NCBI GenBank assembly: GCA_030123545.1
Contig: CP126124.1
Coordinates: forward strand, 3,636,001-3,700,000
Direction of reading: 5' to 3'
Length of the DNA: 64,000 bases
DNA from: Burkholderiaceae bacterium
GTDB lineage: Bacteria; Pseudomonadota; Gammaproteobacteria; Burkholderiales; Burkholderiaceae_C
This document shows positions 8,236-18,382 of this stretch, piece by piece (the first letter of the stretch is position 1; every line of letters begins with the position of its first letter). The position numbers and the translations under genes were made by a program. The notes beneath the pieces were generated by a model, which had not been told where the DNA came from, did not search any database, and saw only the letters and a list, made by a program, of their open reading frames with translations.

Positions 8236-8886
8236 TCAAACCTTTGCTATGCGTCCGACCAGCAGCAGGCTGGCACCCATGCCCATCAACACCCCGCCGA
8301 ACACACGGTTCTGCGCGCGCCGCGCGTGCGCCGAGCGCAGCCAGGCCGAGAGCCGCGCGGCGGCCCAGGCGTAGCCGTGCATCACGAGCACGTCCACTCC
8401 GATCGTGGTCGCCAGCAGGATCGCGAGCTGCGCCGCGAGCGGCCGCGCCGGGTCGATGAACTGCGGCAGCACCGCGACCATGAACACGATGCCCTTCGGA
8501 TTCGTCGCGTTCGTCAGCGCGCCGCGCAGCACGCGCTGGCGCAGGCTCAAGGCATCCGGCGCGTCCTGTGCGTCTGGCACGCGGTCACCGCCGCCGGGCT
8601 CGACCCGCGCACGCCATTGTTGTGCGCCCAGCCAGATCAGATATGCGGCGCCGACGAGCTTGACCACCATGAAGGCCCGCGCCGAAGCGATCAGCAACGT
8701 GCCGACGCCGGCCCCGGCGACCAGCAGGATGAAGGCCAGTCCGAGTTCCAGCCCCGCGATGGTCGCGCTGGTCCGGCGCACGCCGTACGACAGGCCATGA
8801 CTCATCGACAACACCGCGCCCGGGCCCGGCGACAGCGCGATCAGCCAGGACGCGACGAAAAACGCGAGCCAGACATGCAGGCTCAT
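8236..8886 (-). CDS. LysE/RhtB-family amino acid exporter
   Basis: Inner-membrane exporter of amino acids or derivatives. The 216-residue protein has the LysE opening LIALSPGPGAVLSMSHGLSYG near residues 15-35, five to six hydrophobic segments, AAYLIWLGAQQWR and the NPKG motif (TNATNPKGIVFMVAVLPQF). Length is normal. It starts 10 bp after the mvaB stop and is tightly followed by the YbaK-like gene. Substrate unknown; the adjacent leucine genes make a branched-chain metabolite conceivable but unproven. Confidence 0.9.
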   Translation of the reverse strand: MSLHVWLAFFVASWLIALSPGPGAVLSMSHGLSYGVRRTSATIAGLELGLAFILLVAGAGVGTLLIASARAFMVVKLVGAAYLIWLGAQQWRARVEPGGGDRVPDAQDAPDALSLRQRVLRGALTNATNPKGIVFMVAVLPQFIDPARPLAAQLAILLATTIGVDVLVMHGYAWAAARLSAWLRSAHARRAQNRVFGGVLMGMGASLLLVGRIAKV

Positions 8887-8896
8887 AGCGCCGGTC

Positions 8897-9805
8897 TCAT
8901 GCAGTGCGCTTGTTCAGGATCGCGGTCGCCGCGCGCGAGTTCGGCGCGCGGCCAAGCCGGTCGCTGATGAACTTGCCGGCATCGATCAATTTGTCCAGGT
9001 CGATGCCGGTCGCGATGCCGAGCCCTTGCAGCAGATAGACCACGTCCTCGCTCGCGACATTGCCGGTCGCGCCCTTCGCATAGGGGCAGCCGCCGAGGCC
9101 GGAAACAGAACACTGGAAGTTCCACACGCCCAGTTCCAGCGCCGCCACGGTATTGGCCAACGCCTGGCCATAGGTGTCGTGGAAGTGGCCCGACACATGG
9201 TCGATGTCGTAGTGCGCAAGCGTCGCCTCGAACGCGGCCTGCACCTTGTGCGGCGTGCCGACGCCGATGGTGTCGGCCACGTCGACCCGCTGCACGCCGA
9301 TGCCCTTCATCAGCCCAGCCAGATAGCCCACCTTCTCGGGCGCGATCTCGCCCTCGTACGGACAGCCGACGGTGCACGACATCGCGCCGCGCACGGCGAT
9401 GCCGCGCTCGCGCGCCGCGGCGACCACCGGGCGGAAGCGGGCTATGCTCTCGGCGATCGAGCAGTTGATGTTCTTCTGGCTGAACGCCTCGCTGGCCGAG
9501 CCGAACACGACGATCTCGTCAGGCCGGTCGATCAGCGCGGCCTCGAAGCCCTTCAGGTTCGGTGTCAACACCGAGTAGCGCACGCCGCCACGGCGCGCGA
9601 TGCCGCGCATCACCTCATGGTTGTCGGCCATCTGCGGCACCCACTTCGGGCTGACGTAGCTGGTGACCTCGATCTCGGTCAAGCCCGCGTCCTGCAGCCG
9701 GTCCACCAGTTCGACCTTGACCGCGGCCGGCACCGGCTGCTTCTCGTTCTGCAGCCCGTCGCGCGGGCCGACGTCGATGAGTTGGACCTTGCTGGGGTAG
9801 CGCAT
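8897..9805 (-). CDS. mvaB: Hydroxymethylglutaryl-CoA lyase
   Basis: Cleaves HMG-CoA to acetyl-CoA and acetoacetate, the last step of leucine degradation. The 302-residue protein starts MRYPSKVQLIDVGPRDGLQN, with the metal/substrate motif DVGPRDGLQNEK, has VFGSASEAFSQKNIN, the metal histidines in VSGHFHDTYGQALAN, and the active-site loop Cys in SGLGGCPYAKGATGNVASED. The ATG at 9805 with AAGGAA before it is clearly the start; the longer in-frame extension is the antisense of ghrA. It is in one direction with ghrA and mccA upstream, forming the mccA-ghrA-mvaB-lysE-ybaK run. Confidence 0.96.
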   Translation of the reverse strand: MRYPSKVQLIDVGPRDGLQNEKQPVPAAVKVELVDRLQDAGLTEIEVTSYVSPKWVPQMADNHEVMRGIARRGGVRYSVLTPNLKGFEAALIDRPDEIVVFGSASEAFSQKNINCSIAESIARFRPVVAAARERGIAVRGAMSCTVGCPYEGEIAPEKVGYLAGLMKGIGVQRVDVADTIGVGTPHKVQAAFEATLAHYDIDHVSGHFHDTYGQALANTVAALELGVWNFQCSVSGLGGCPYAKGATGNVASEDVVYLLQGLGIATGIDLDKLIDAGKFISDRLGRAPNSRAATAILNKRTA

Positions 9806-9822
9806 GAGGGTTCCTTGGACGG

Positions 9823-10743
9823 CTAGTATCCCACCTGCCGATCGACCACGCCGGCGATCGCCTCGCCGCGCTCGAGCGCCTCGATCTTGGAAGCGATCTG
9901 CGCCACCGTCTCGGCGCGCAGCGTGCGCGCCGACATGTGCGGGGTGATGGTGATCGCCGGATGGCGCCAGAACGGGTGTTCGGCGGGCAGCGGCTCGGTG
10001 CGAAACACGTCCAGCGTCGCGCCGGCGAGCTGGCCACCGGCTATCAGCGGAATCAGGTCTTCCTCCACCAGATGCCCGCCGCGCGCGACGTTGATCAGGT
10101 AGCCGCCGGGGCGCAGCAGCGACAGCGTGTCGCGGCACAGGATACCCTCGGTCTCGGGAGTCAGCGGCAGCAGGCAGACCAGCACCCGGGTCGCTGCGAG
10201 GAACGCGTGCAGTTGCGCCTCGCCGGCGAAGCAGCGCATGCCGGGAATTTCATGCGACGTGCGGCTCCAGCCGGTAAGCGGAAACTCGAAGCCGGCGAGC
10301 GAGCGAGCGACGCGTTGGCCGAGCACGCCCAGGCCCATGATGCCGACGGGGAAATCCGCGCGCGGCAAAGGCCGGCGAAACGCCCATTCGCCCTGCGCCA
10401 CCGCGGCCGCGTACGCATCGAGCTCACGGTAGTGGCGGATCACCGCATGGCAGACGTACTCGGCCATCTGTACCGACATGCCGGCATCGTCGAGGCGTAC
10501 GACGCGCGCAGCGGCCGGCAGATCGAGCTTCATCAGCGCGTCGACCCCGGCGCCGATGTTGAAGATCGCGCGCAGGCCCGGCTGCTCGGCCATGAAGCGC
10601 TGCGGCGGAAACCAGACCACCGCGTAGTCGGCAGCGGGCGCGCCCGGCTGCCAGACCGACACCCGGGCCTGTGGCAGCGCCGCGCGCAGCAGTTCCAGCC
10701 AGGGCTCGGCGTGGGTGTCGGCGCAGCAGAACAGCAGGTTCAT
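9823..10743 (-). CDS. ghrA: Glyoxylate/hydroxypyruvate reductase A-like dehydrogenase
   Basis: D-2-hydroxyacid dehydrogenase, reducing glyoxylate or hydroxypyruvate with NADPH in studied relatives. The 306-residue protein has FNIGAGVDALM, the nucleotide motif GLGVLGQRVARSL (a GxGxxG variant), CLLPLTPETEGIL, the catalytic Arg in NVARGGHLVEEDL, and the catalytic Glu/His pair in FRTEPLPAEHPFW and ITITPHMSA. Its ATG overlaps the mccA stop by 4 bases, and mvaB starts 17 bp downstream, so it is embedded in the leucine catabolic operon although its role there is unclear. Confidence 0.9.
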   Translation of the reverse strand: MNLLFCCADTHAEPWLELLRAALPQARVSVWQPGAPAADYAVVWFPPQRFMAEQPGLRAIFNIGAGVDALMKLDLPAAARVVRLDDAGMSVQMAEYVCHAVIRHYRELDAYAAAVAQGEWAFRRPLPRADFPVGIMGLGVLGQRVARSLAGFEFPLTGWSRTSHEIPGMRCFAGEAQLHAFLAATRVLVCLLPLTPETEGILCRDTLSLLRPGGYLINVARGGHLVEEDLIPLIAGGQLAGATLDVFRTEPLPAEHPFWRHPAITITPHMSARTLRAETVAQIASKIEALERGEAIAGVVDRQVGY

Positions 10744-12776
10744 GCAGCCGATGCAGTCTCTGCCGCCGCGAGCCGCAGCAATTCGGCCCCTTCGGCGACC
10801 TGATCGCCCGGCGCGTACAACAGCTCCTCGACCGTGCCGTCGGCCGGCGCGGCGATCGTGTGCTCCATCTTCATCGCTTCCAGCACCGCCAGCGGCTGGC
10901 CGCGTTTGACCTTCTCGCCGGCCTTGACCGTGAACGACACCACCTTGCCCGGCATCGGCGCGGTCAGCCGGCCGCCTTCGCCCGCCTCGCCGGCGCCGGC
11001 CAGCGGATCGAGCTCGGTGATCTGGGTCGCGCCGTCGCCGCCAAAGACATGCAGCACCTTGCCCTGGCGAAACACCTGCACCACTTGGCGGCGGCCGCCG
11101 AAACGCACGTCGATACCGGCCTCGGGCTGCGCGCCGAGCGCCGTCAGATCGAGCGGCGCAGTGGGCGTGTCATCGACCTGCAGGCTCAGCCCATCGTCCA
11201 GATAGCGCAGTTTGGCCACCACGGGCGCGCCGCCATACTCGAAATCAATGCGGCGCGAGGCCACGCCGTGCGAGCGAAAGCCGTCGCGGCGCGAGAACGG
11301 GTCGTCGGTCTCGGCGGCGCGCTCGGTCAGCACGGCATGCGCGGTGGCCGCGGCGACCGCCAGACCGACGCCCAGCGGATCCTGCTTGAACAGGTGCGCG
11401 CGCTCGCGCTCGATCAGCGCCGTGTCCAGGCGGGCCTGGCTGAAGGCGGCGCTGGCCAGCACGCGACGCACGAACTGCACGTTGGTCTGCACGCCGACGA
11501 TGTACGTTCGCGCCAGCGCCGCGTCCAGCAGGCCCAGCGCCTGTTCGCGCGTCTCGCCATGCACGATCAGCTTGGCGATCATCGAGTCGTAGAACGGGCT
11601 GATCGCATCGCCCTCGCGCACGCCGTCGTCGACCCGGGTGCTGCTGACGGCAAAGGCGGTGTGCGCCGGCGGCTTGCGATAGACATGCAGCGTGCCGGTG
11701 GCGGGCAGGAAGTCGTTGTCGGGGTTCTCCGCGCAGATCCGCGCCTCGATCGCGTGGCCGTGAATACGCAACTCGTCTTGTTTCAATGGCAGCGGCTGGC
11801 CCGCGGCCACGCGCAGCTGCCACTCGACCAGGTCCTGGCCGCTGATCGCCTCGGTCACCGGGTGCTCGACCTGCAAGCGCGTGTTCATCTCCATGAAATA
11901 AAACTTGATCTGGTCGGGCCGGTCGTAGCCGCCCGGTTGCTCGGCGATGAACTCGACGGTGCCGGCGCCGACGTAGCTGACCGCGCGCGCCGCCGCGACC
12001 GCAGCCTCGCCCATCTGCTTGCGCAGCTCGGGCGTCATGCCGGGCGCCGGGGATTCTTCCAGCACCTTCTGGTGGCGGCGCTGCACCGAGCAGTCGCGCT
12101 CGAACAGGTAGACATAGTTGCCGTGCGTGTCGCCGAAAATCTGGATTTCGATGTGGCGCGGCTGTTGCACGTACTTCTCGATCAGCACCGCATCGTTGCC
12201 GAAACTGTTCATCGCCTCACGCTTGCACGATTCGAGCGCGGCGGAGAAGTCGGCGCTCTGATGCACCTCGCGCATGCCCTTGCCGCCACCGCCGGCGCTG
12301 GCCTTGATCAGCACCGGGTAACCGATGCGGTCCGCCTCCTCGTGCAGCAGTGCCGGATCCTGGCCCTCGCCCTGGTAGCCGGGCACCAGCGGCACGCCGG
12401 CCTTGCCCATCAGGCGCTTGGACTCGGCCTTCAGCCCCATGGCCTGGATCGCGCTGGCCGGCGGGCCGATGAAGACCAGGCCCGCATCCGCACAGGCCTT
12501 TGCAAAGTGCTCGTTCTCGCTCAGGAAGCCGTAGCCGGGGTGAATGGCCTGCGCGCCCGCGGCTTTGGCCGCATCGATGATGCGCTGCCATTGCAGATAG
12601 CTGTCCTTCGGGGCGCTTGCGCCGATATGCACCGCCTCGTCGCAGGCCATCACGTGCTTGGCACGCGCGTCGGCGTCGGAATAGACGGCCACGGTCTTCA
12701 CGCCCATGCGGCGCGCGGTGGCGGCGACTCGGCAGGCGATTTCGCCGCGATTGGCGATCAGGATCTTCTTAAACAT
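10740..12776 (-). CDS. mccA: Methylcrotonoyl-CoA carboxylase alpha (biotin) subunit
   Basis: Biotin carboxylase plus biotin carrier subunit that, with MccB, carboxylates 3-methylcrotonyl-CoA. The 678-residue protein has MFKKILIANRGEIACR, the ATP-grasp region (VLIKASAGGGGKGMREV), MNTRLQVEHPVTE, and the biotin motif EAMKMEH with Lys near 636. GGAGG precedes ATG 12776. It overlaps ghrA and lies downstream of the DUF4126 and mccB genes. The family alone cannot separate MCC from propionyl-CoA carboxylase, but neighbours mvaB and mccB favour MCC. A degenerate second copy of its first 11 codons lies just upstream (12885). Confidence 0.93.
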   Translation of the reverse strand: MFKKILIANRGEIACRVAATARRMGVKTVAVYSDADARAKHVMACDEAVHIGASAPKDSYLQWQRIIDAAKAAGAQAIHPGYGFLSENEHFAKACADAGLVFIGPPASAIQAMGLKAESKRLMGKAGVPLVPGYQGEGQDPALLHEEADRIGYPVLIKASAGGGGKGMREVHQSADFSAALESCKREAMNSFGNDAVLIEKYVQQPRHIEIQIFGDTHGNYVYLFERDCSVQRRHQKVLEESPAPGMTPELRKQMGEAAVAAARAVSYVGAGTVEFIAEQPGGYDRPDQIKFYFMEMNTRLQVEHPVTEAISGQDLVEWQLRVAAGQPLPLKQDELRIHGHAIEARICAENPDNDFLPATGTLHVYRKPPAHTAFAVSSTRVDDGVREGDAISPFYDSMIAKLIVHGETREQALGLLDAALARTYIVGVQTNVQFVRRVLASAAFSQARLDTALIERERAHLFKQDPLGVGLAVAAATAHAVLTERAAETDDPFSRRDGFRSHGVASRRIDFEYGGAPVVAKLRYLDDGLSLQVDDTPTAPLDLTALGAQPEAGIDVRFGGRRQVVQVFRQGKVLHVFGGDGATQITELDPLAGAGEAGEGGRLTAPMPGKVVSFTVKAGEKVKRGQPLAVLEAMKMEHTIAAPADGTVEELLYAPGDQVAEGAELLRLAAAETASAA

Positions 12777-12885
12777 GGTGCCCTCCGCGGCTCATCGCCT
12801 GCTGCACGCCGCGCGTGCCACGCAATTTGGCAAGCCCGCGCTGCGCGCGAACGCCGCGGTTGGCGATCAGGATTTTGGTGAACAT
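12769..12885 (-). pseudogene. Ghost of a biotin carboxylase 5' end upstream of mccA
   Basis: A 38-codon frame beginning MFTKILIANRG, the near-universal start of biotin carboxylase subunits, then losing all similarity and ending in a TAA that overlaps the real mccA start. It has a GAGG ribosome-like site. About 25 of the first 33 bases match the mccA 5' end. It reads as a remnant of a duplication or replacement of the carboxylase gene; it could alternatively be translated as a short leader, as its stop overlaps the mccA ATG region. Confidence 0.6.
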
Positions 12886-12895
12886 GCTCGTTGCC

Positions 12896-13663
12896 TCACG
12901 AATGCAGTGAGCCGGATACGCCCTCCGGCGCCGGCGCCGCGCCGCCCAGGAAGCCCCGGAGCTTGCGCAGCACCCTCTTCAAGAATCTGAACAGCAGCAC
13001 CAGCAGCAGCGCCGACACCGCCACCATCAACGCCAGCGCGACGCCGAACAGCAAAGGGTGCTGCGTGGCCAGCCACACCACGGCCACGACCAGGCCGTCT
13101 TCGAAAAACGAAGCGCCCCAGTTGCTGAGCGGCTCCGGGCTGGTGTTGATCGCCGCGCGCGTGGTCGCCTTGGTGGCGAACGAGGTCGCCGCCAGCGAAC
13201 CGCCGAGCAGGCCCGCAATCACGGCCATCGTGCCCGAGTCGGCGCCGAATACGCTGCCGGCCAGCAGCGCGCCGGCCGGAATGCGGATCACGCTGTGCAC
13301 CGTATCCCACAGGCTGTCGATCCAGGGAATCTTGTCGGCAAAGAACTCCACCACCATCATGAAGCCGCTGGCTGCCAGCACGGCCGGGTGCGCCAGCAGT
13401 TGCAAGCCCGGCGGCAGCGCGATCCAGCCCGCGGCCCCCATCGCGCCGGTCAGGAACACCACCGCGTACAGCCGAAAGCCGCTGGCCCAGCCCAGCGCGG
13501 CCGCCAGCGCCAGCAGGCTGAGCATGTCCATCCCGGCTGCCGCATGGTTGACCGCATCGCCGACTTGAGCCGCTGCGCTGCCGGCGGCCGAGGTCGCGCC
13601 GGCAGGAGGATGGATGCCCATGCCGTGCAACCACTGGACGATTTGTGCGATCAGGTCTTGCAT
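12896..13663 (-). CDS. DUF4126 membrane protein
   Basis: Unknown function; 255 residues with about five hydrophobic segments (around 46-70, 85-105, 130-160, 175-205, 205-225). The central part (LGWASGFRLYAVVFLTGAMG, VEFFADKIPWIDSLWDTVHS, GSVFGADSG) matches the DUF4126 family. A basic C-terminal tail (RFLKRVLRKLRGF) suggests a cytosolic end. It sits between mccB and mccA in the same direction; I recall the same placement in related genomes, which hints at a role linked to leucine catabolism but proves nothing. Confidence 0.8.
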   Translation of the reverse strand: MQDLIAQIVQWLHGMGIHPPAGATSAAGSAAAQVGDAVNHAAAGMDMLSLLALAAALGWASGFRLYAVVFLTGAMGAAGWIALPPGLQLLAHPAVLAASGFMMVVEFFADKIPWIDSLWDTVHSVIRIPAGALLAGSVFGADSGTMAVIAGLLGGSLAATSFATKATTRAAINTSPEPLSNWGASFFEDGLVVAVVWLATQHPLLFGVALALMVAVSALLLVLLFRFLKRVLRKLRGFLGGAAPAPEGVSGSLHS

Positions 13664-13708
13664 CAGGTGCTCGCTCGGCTCGAGGTTTCCGCATTGCGGG
13701 TTACTCTC

Positions 13709-13756
13709 TTATTGATAGCGCAACGCGGTTGATGAACAGGAGCCGATGACCGAAAC
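13709..13756 (+). repeat. AT-core dispersed repeat, copy 2 (mccB/DUF4126 gap)
   Basis: TTATTGATAGC followed by GCGGTTGATGAACAGG and GACCGAAAC, in the same order as the other copies, but the left GCTAT arm is eroded. It lies in the gap between the mccB stop and the DUF4126 start. Confidence 0.5.
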
Positions 13757-13798
13757 AACAGAGACGGCCCAGCGTCATGCACGCCAACACCCGCAGTC

Positions 13799-15421
13799 TC
13801 ACATCCGGAACACGCCGAATTTCACGTCTTCGATCGGCGCGTTCTGCGCTGCCGACAGGCCCAGCGCCAGCAAGCGACGCGTGTCGGCCGGGTCGATGAT
13901 GCCGTCGTCCCACAGGCGGGCGGTCGCGTAGTAGGGGTGGCCCTGTTCTTCGTACTGCTGGCGGATCGGCGCCTTGAAGGTCTCTTCCTCCTCCTTGCTC
14001 CACTGCCCGCCCTTGGCTTCGATGCCGTCGCGCTTGACGGTGGCCAGCACGCTGGCAGCCTGTTCGCCGCCCATCACGCTGATGCGCGCATTCGGCCACA
14101 TCCACAGGAAGCGCGGCGAGTACGCGCGCCCGCACATGCCATAGTTGCCGGCACCAAAGCTTCCGCCGATGATGACGGTGAACTTGGGTACGTTGGCCGT
14201 GGCCACGGCCGTCACCATCTTGGCGCCGTGGCGCGCGATACCTTCGTTCTCGTACTTGCGGCCCACCATGAAGCCGTTGATGTTCTGCAGGAACACCAGC
14301 GGAATCTTGCGCTGGCAGCACAGTTCGATGAAGTGCGTGCCCTTTTGCGCGCTTTCGCTGAACAGGATGCCGTTGTTGGCGACGATACCGACCGGCATGC
14401 CCTCGATGTGCGCGAAGCCGCACACCAGCGTGGTGCCGTAGCGCGCCTTGAACTCCTGGAACTCGCTGCCGTCTACGATGCGCGCGATGATCTCGCGCAC
14501 GTCGAACGGTTTGCGCGTGTCGGTCGGGATCACGCCGTACAGTTCCTCGGCCGCGTACTTCGGCGCCACTGGCGCCCGCAGCGCGCCGGCGCGGGTCTTG
14601 CCGTGGTTCAGGTGCGCCACCACCTCGCGCGCCAGCGCCAGCGCGTGGGTGTCGTTCTGCGCCAGGTGGTCGGCCACGCCCGACAGGCGCGTGTGCACGT
14701 CGCCACCGCCTAAGTCTTCAGCCGTCACTTCTTCGCCGGTGGCGGCCTTGACCAGCGGCGGGCCACCCAGAAAGATCGTGCCCTGGTTCTTGACGATGAT
14801 GGTCTCGTCGCTCATCGCCGGCACATAGGCGCCGCCGGCCGTGCAACTGCCCATCACGACCGCGATCTGCGCTATGCCTTGCGCGCTCAGGTTGGCCTGG
14901 TTGTAGAAGATGCGGCCGAAGTGGTCGCGGTCCGGGAACACCTCGTCCTGGTTCGGCAGGTTCGCGCCGCCCGAATCGACAAGGTAGATGCAGGGCAAGC
15001 GGTTGGCTTCAGCGATCTCCTGCGCGCGCAGGTGCTTCTTGACGGTCATCGGATAGTAGGTGCCGCCCTTCACCGTCGCGTCGTTGCACACGATCATGCA
15101 ATCGACACCGGACACGCGCCCGATGCCGGCCACGACACCGGCCGCCGGCGCTGCATCCGAGCCGTCCTTGTCGGGGTACATGTGCAGCGCCGCCAGCGGC
15201 GCGATTTCCAGGAACGGCGTTCCCGGGTCGAGCAGCATCTGCACGCGCACGCGCGGCAGCAGCTTGCCGCGGTCCATGTGCTTCTTGCGCGCGGCCTCGC
15301 CGCCGCCCTGGCCGGCCTTGGCAACCTGCACCTTCAGGTCGTCGACCAGCGCCCGCATCGCGGCGGCGTTGGCCTGGAACTCCGCCGAACGGGCGCTGAG
15401 CTTCGATTGGATGACCGGCAT
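13799..15421 (-). CDS. mccB: Methylcrotonoyl-CoA carboxylase beta (carboxyltransferase) subunit
   Basis: Transfers CO2 from biotin of MccA to 3-methylcrotonyl-CoA. The 540-residue protein has the carboxyltransferase blocks LPCIYLVDSGGANLPNQDEV, MGSCTAGGAYVPAMSDE, FLGGPPLVKAATGEEVTAEDLGG, and NINGFMVGRKYE, all typical of MccB rather than PccB. The length is as expected. It starts the run mccB-DUF4126-mccA-ghrA-mvaB and follows the acyl-CoA synthetase gene by 54 bp, in which a dispersed repeat lies. Confidence 0.95.
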   Translation of the reverse strand: MPVIQSKLSARSAEFQANAAAMRALVDDLKVQVAKAGQGGGEAARKKHMDRGKLLPRVRVQMLLDPGTPFLEIAPLAALHMYPDKDGSDAAPAAGVVAGIGRVSGVDCMIVCNDATVKGGTYYPMTVKKHLRAQEIAEANRLPCIYLVDSGGANLPNQDEVFPDRDHFGRIFYNQANLSAQGIAQIAVVMGSCTAGGAYVPAMSDETIIVKNQGTIFLGGPPLVKAATGEEVTAEDLGGGDVHTRLSGVADHLAQNDTHALALAREVVAHLNHGKTRAGALRAPVAPKYAAEELYGVIPTDTRKPFDVREIIARIVDGSEFQEFKARYGTTLVCGFAHIEGMPVGIVANNGILFSESAQKGTHFIELCCQRKIPLVFLQNINGFMVGRKYENEGIARHGAKMVTAVATANVPKFTVIIGGSFGAGNYGMCGRAYSPRFLWMWPNARISVMGGEQAASVLATVKRDGIEAKGGQWSKEEEETFKAPIRQQYEEQGHPYYATARLWDDGIIDPADTRRLLALGLSAAQNAPIEDVKFGVFRM

Positions 15422-15432
15422 GGACGACGCCT

Positions 15433-15475
15433 TTGCTATTATTTTGTGAGCTGTCAGTGCTTTCTGGATAGCGGC

Positions 15476-15489
<14 letters not shown>
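15433..15489 (+). repeat. AT-core dispersed repeat, copy 3 (acyl-CoA synthetase/mccB junction)
   Basis: GCTATTATTTTGTGAGCTG, then GTGCTT, GGATAGCGGCTCAAGCC and a T-run. It fills the gap between mccB and the acyl-CoA synthetase gene and supplies the last codons and TGA stop of the latter on the minus strand. Confidence 0.7.
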
Positions 15490-17188
<1,699 letters not shown>

Positions 17189-17284
17189 GCGCATGTCTCC
17201 TTGTCGAGATGGCGGCGTGGCTGGCGGTCACTGAACCGGGTGCCACGCGCCGGGGTTCGTGCGCCAAGGTTACACCCGAGTGCC

Positions 17285-17315
17285 TGTGATTTGCAGTCAC
17301 AATGGTCGCAAATCA
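17285..17315. promoter_or_regulatory. Nested inverted repeats between acyl-CoA synthetase and AraC genes
   Basis: TGTGA (17285-17289) and TCACA (17297-17301) form a 5-bp inverted repeat with a 7-base spacer; TGATTTGC (17288-17295) and GCAAATCA (17308-17315) form a second, 8-bp perfect one. Both lie in the 126-bp divergent promoter region, likely operators for the AraC-family regulator. Confidence 0.45.
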
Positions 17316-18382
17316 TGCCAACCGCAGCCGCATCCAATGCGTCCACGAACCGGACCGGGCCCGGGCCGGCGGCACGTGCGGCCACGCCGATGGCGTTCGT
17401 GCGAGCGGTGGCGGCGGCCTATGCGCGCTACGGCCTGAGCCCGGAGGCCGCACTGCAGCACGCGCGCATCGCGCCGGGACAGCTGACGCAGGCCGATGCC
17501 CGCGTCACTGCCGCGCAGTTCGAGGCGCTGTCGGCGTTCGCGATGCGGGAGCTCGACGACGAAGCGCTCGGCTGGTTCGGCCGGCGCCTGCCATGGGGCA
17601 GCTATGGGCTACTGTGCCGCGCCAGCGTGACCGCGCCGACGCTGGGCATCGCGCTCAAGCGCTGGTGCCGGCAGCATCGGTTGCTGACCGACGACGTGCT
17701 GCTGCAGTTCGCCACCGGAACGTCCGGCGCGCGCCTCTGCATCGACGAATGCCGGCCGCTCGGCGAACTGCGCGAGTTTTGCCTGGTCACGCTGCTGCGC
17801 AATGTGCTGGGGTTCGCGTCCTGGGCGATCGATTCGCGCATTGCGCTGCGCGAGACCGCGTTCCCGTTCCCGCCGCCGCCGCATGGCTCCGTGTATCCGC
17901 TGCTGTTTTCAGGCCCGGTGCGGTTCGATGCCGAAGCAGCCGGACTGGTCTTCGACCCAAGCTATCTGGCGCTGCCGCTGGTGCGCGACGAAGCCGCAAC
18001 GCGCGCGATGCTGCAGCGCGCGCTGCCGCTGATCGTGCTGCCGTACCGCCGCGACCGGTTGCTGGTCCAGCAGGCGCGCCAGGCGCTGGCCGCGCACCCG
18101 GCACGCATCCGCAATGCGGACGACCTGGCCGCGCTGCTGCACCTGTCGACGCGCACGCTGCACCGGCACCTGCGTGACGAGGGCGCGAGCCTGCAGCAAT
18201 TGAAGGACCAGGTGCGCTGCGAACGCGCGAAGGAACTGCTGCTGCGCAGCGACCGGCCGGTGAAGCAAGTCGCGCTGGCGGCAGGTTTTCGCAGCGAGAA
18301 GAGCTTTCTGCGCGCATTCCGCCACTGGACCGGCCAGTCGCCGGGCGAATTCCGGCAGGCGGCTGGCGGACGCCCGTCCTAA
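17315..18382 (+). CDS. AraC-family transcriptional regulator
   Basis: Predicted regulator of the divergently transcribed acyl-CoA synthetase and liu genes. The 355-residue protein has an N-terminal ligand-binding domain of the arabinose-binding-like type (about 25-215, PMAFVRAVAAAYARYGLSPE) and a C-terminal AraC domain (about 255-345: DLAALLHLSTRTLHRHLRDE and VALAAGFRSEKSFLRAFRHW). ATG 17315 opens the conserved part; a longer in-frame extension upstream overlaps the divergent gene and is rejected. It converges with the LysR gene, overlapping by 4 bases. Confidence 0.88.
   Translation: MPTAAASNASTNRTGPGPAARAATPMAFVRAVAAAYARYGLSPEAALQHARIAPGQLTQADARVTAAQFEALSAFAMRELDDEALGWFGRRLPWGSYGLLCRASVTAPTLGIALKRWCRQHRLLTDDVLLQFATGTSGARLCIDECRPLGELREFCLVTLLRNVLGFASWAIDSRIALRETAFPFPPPPHGSVYPLLFSGPVRFDAEAAGLVFDPSYLALPLVRDEAATRAMLQRALPLIVLPYRRDRLLVQQARQALAAHPARIRNADDLAALLHLSTRTLHRHLRDEGASLQQLKDQVRCERAKELLLRSDRPVKQVALAAGFRSEKSFLRAFRHWTGQSPGEFRQAAGGRPS

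Noticed and set aside
7494..8886. LysE-YbaK-DUF1289 run as a new defence or stress system
   Set aside because: All three are common housekeeping families; tight overlaps alone do not support it.
17285..17301. TGTGA...TCACA as a Crp site
   Set aside because: The spacer is 7 bases, not the 6 of the Crp consensus; kept only as a general dyad.
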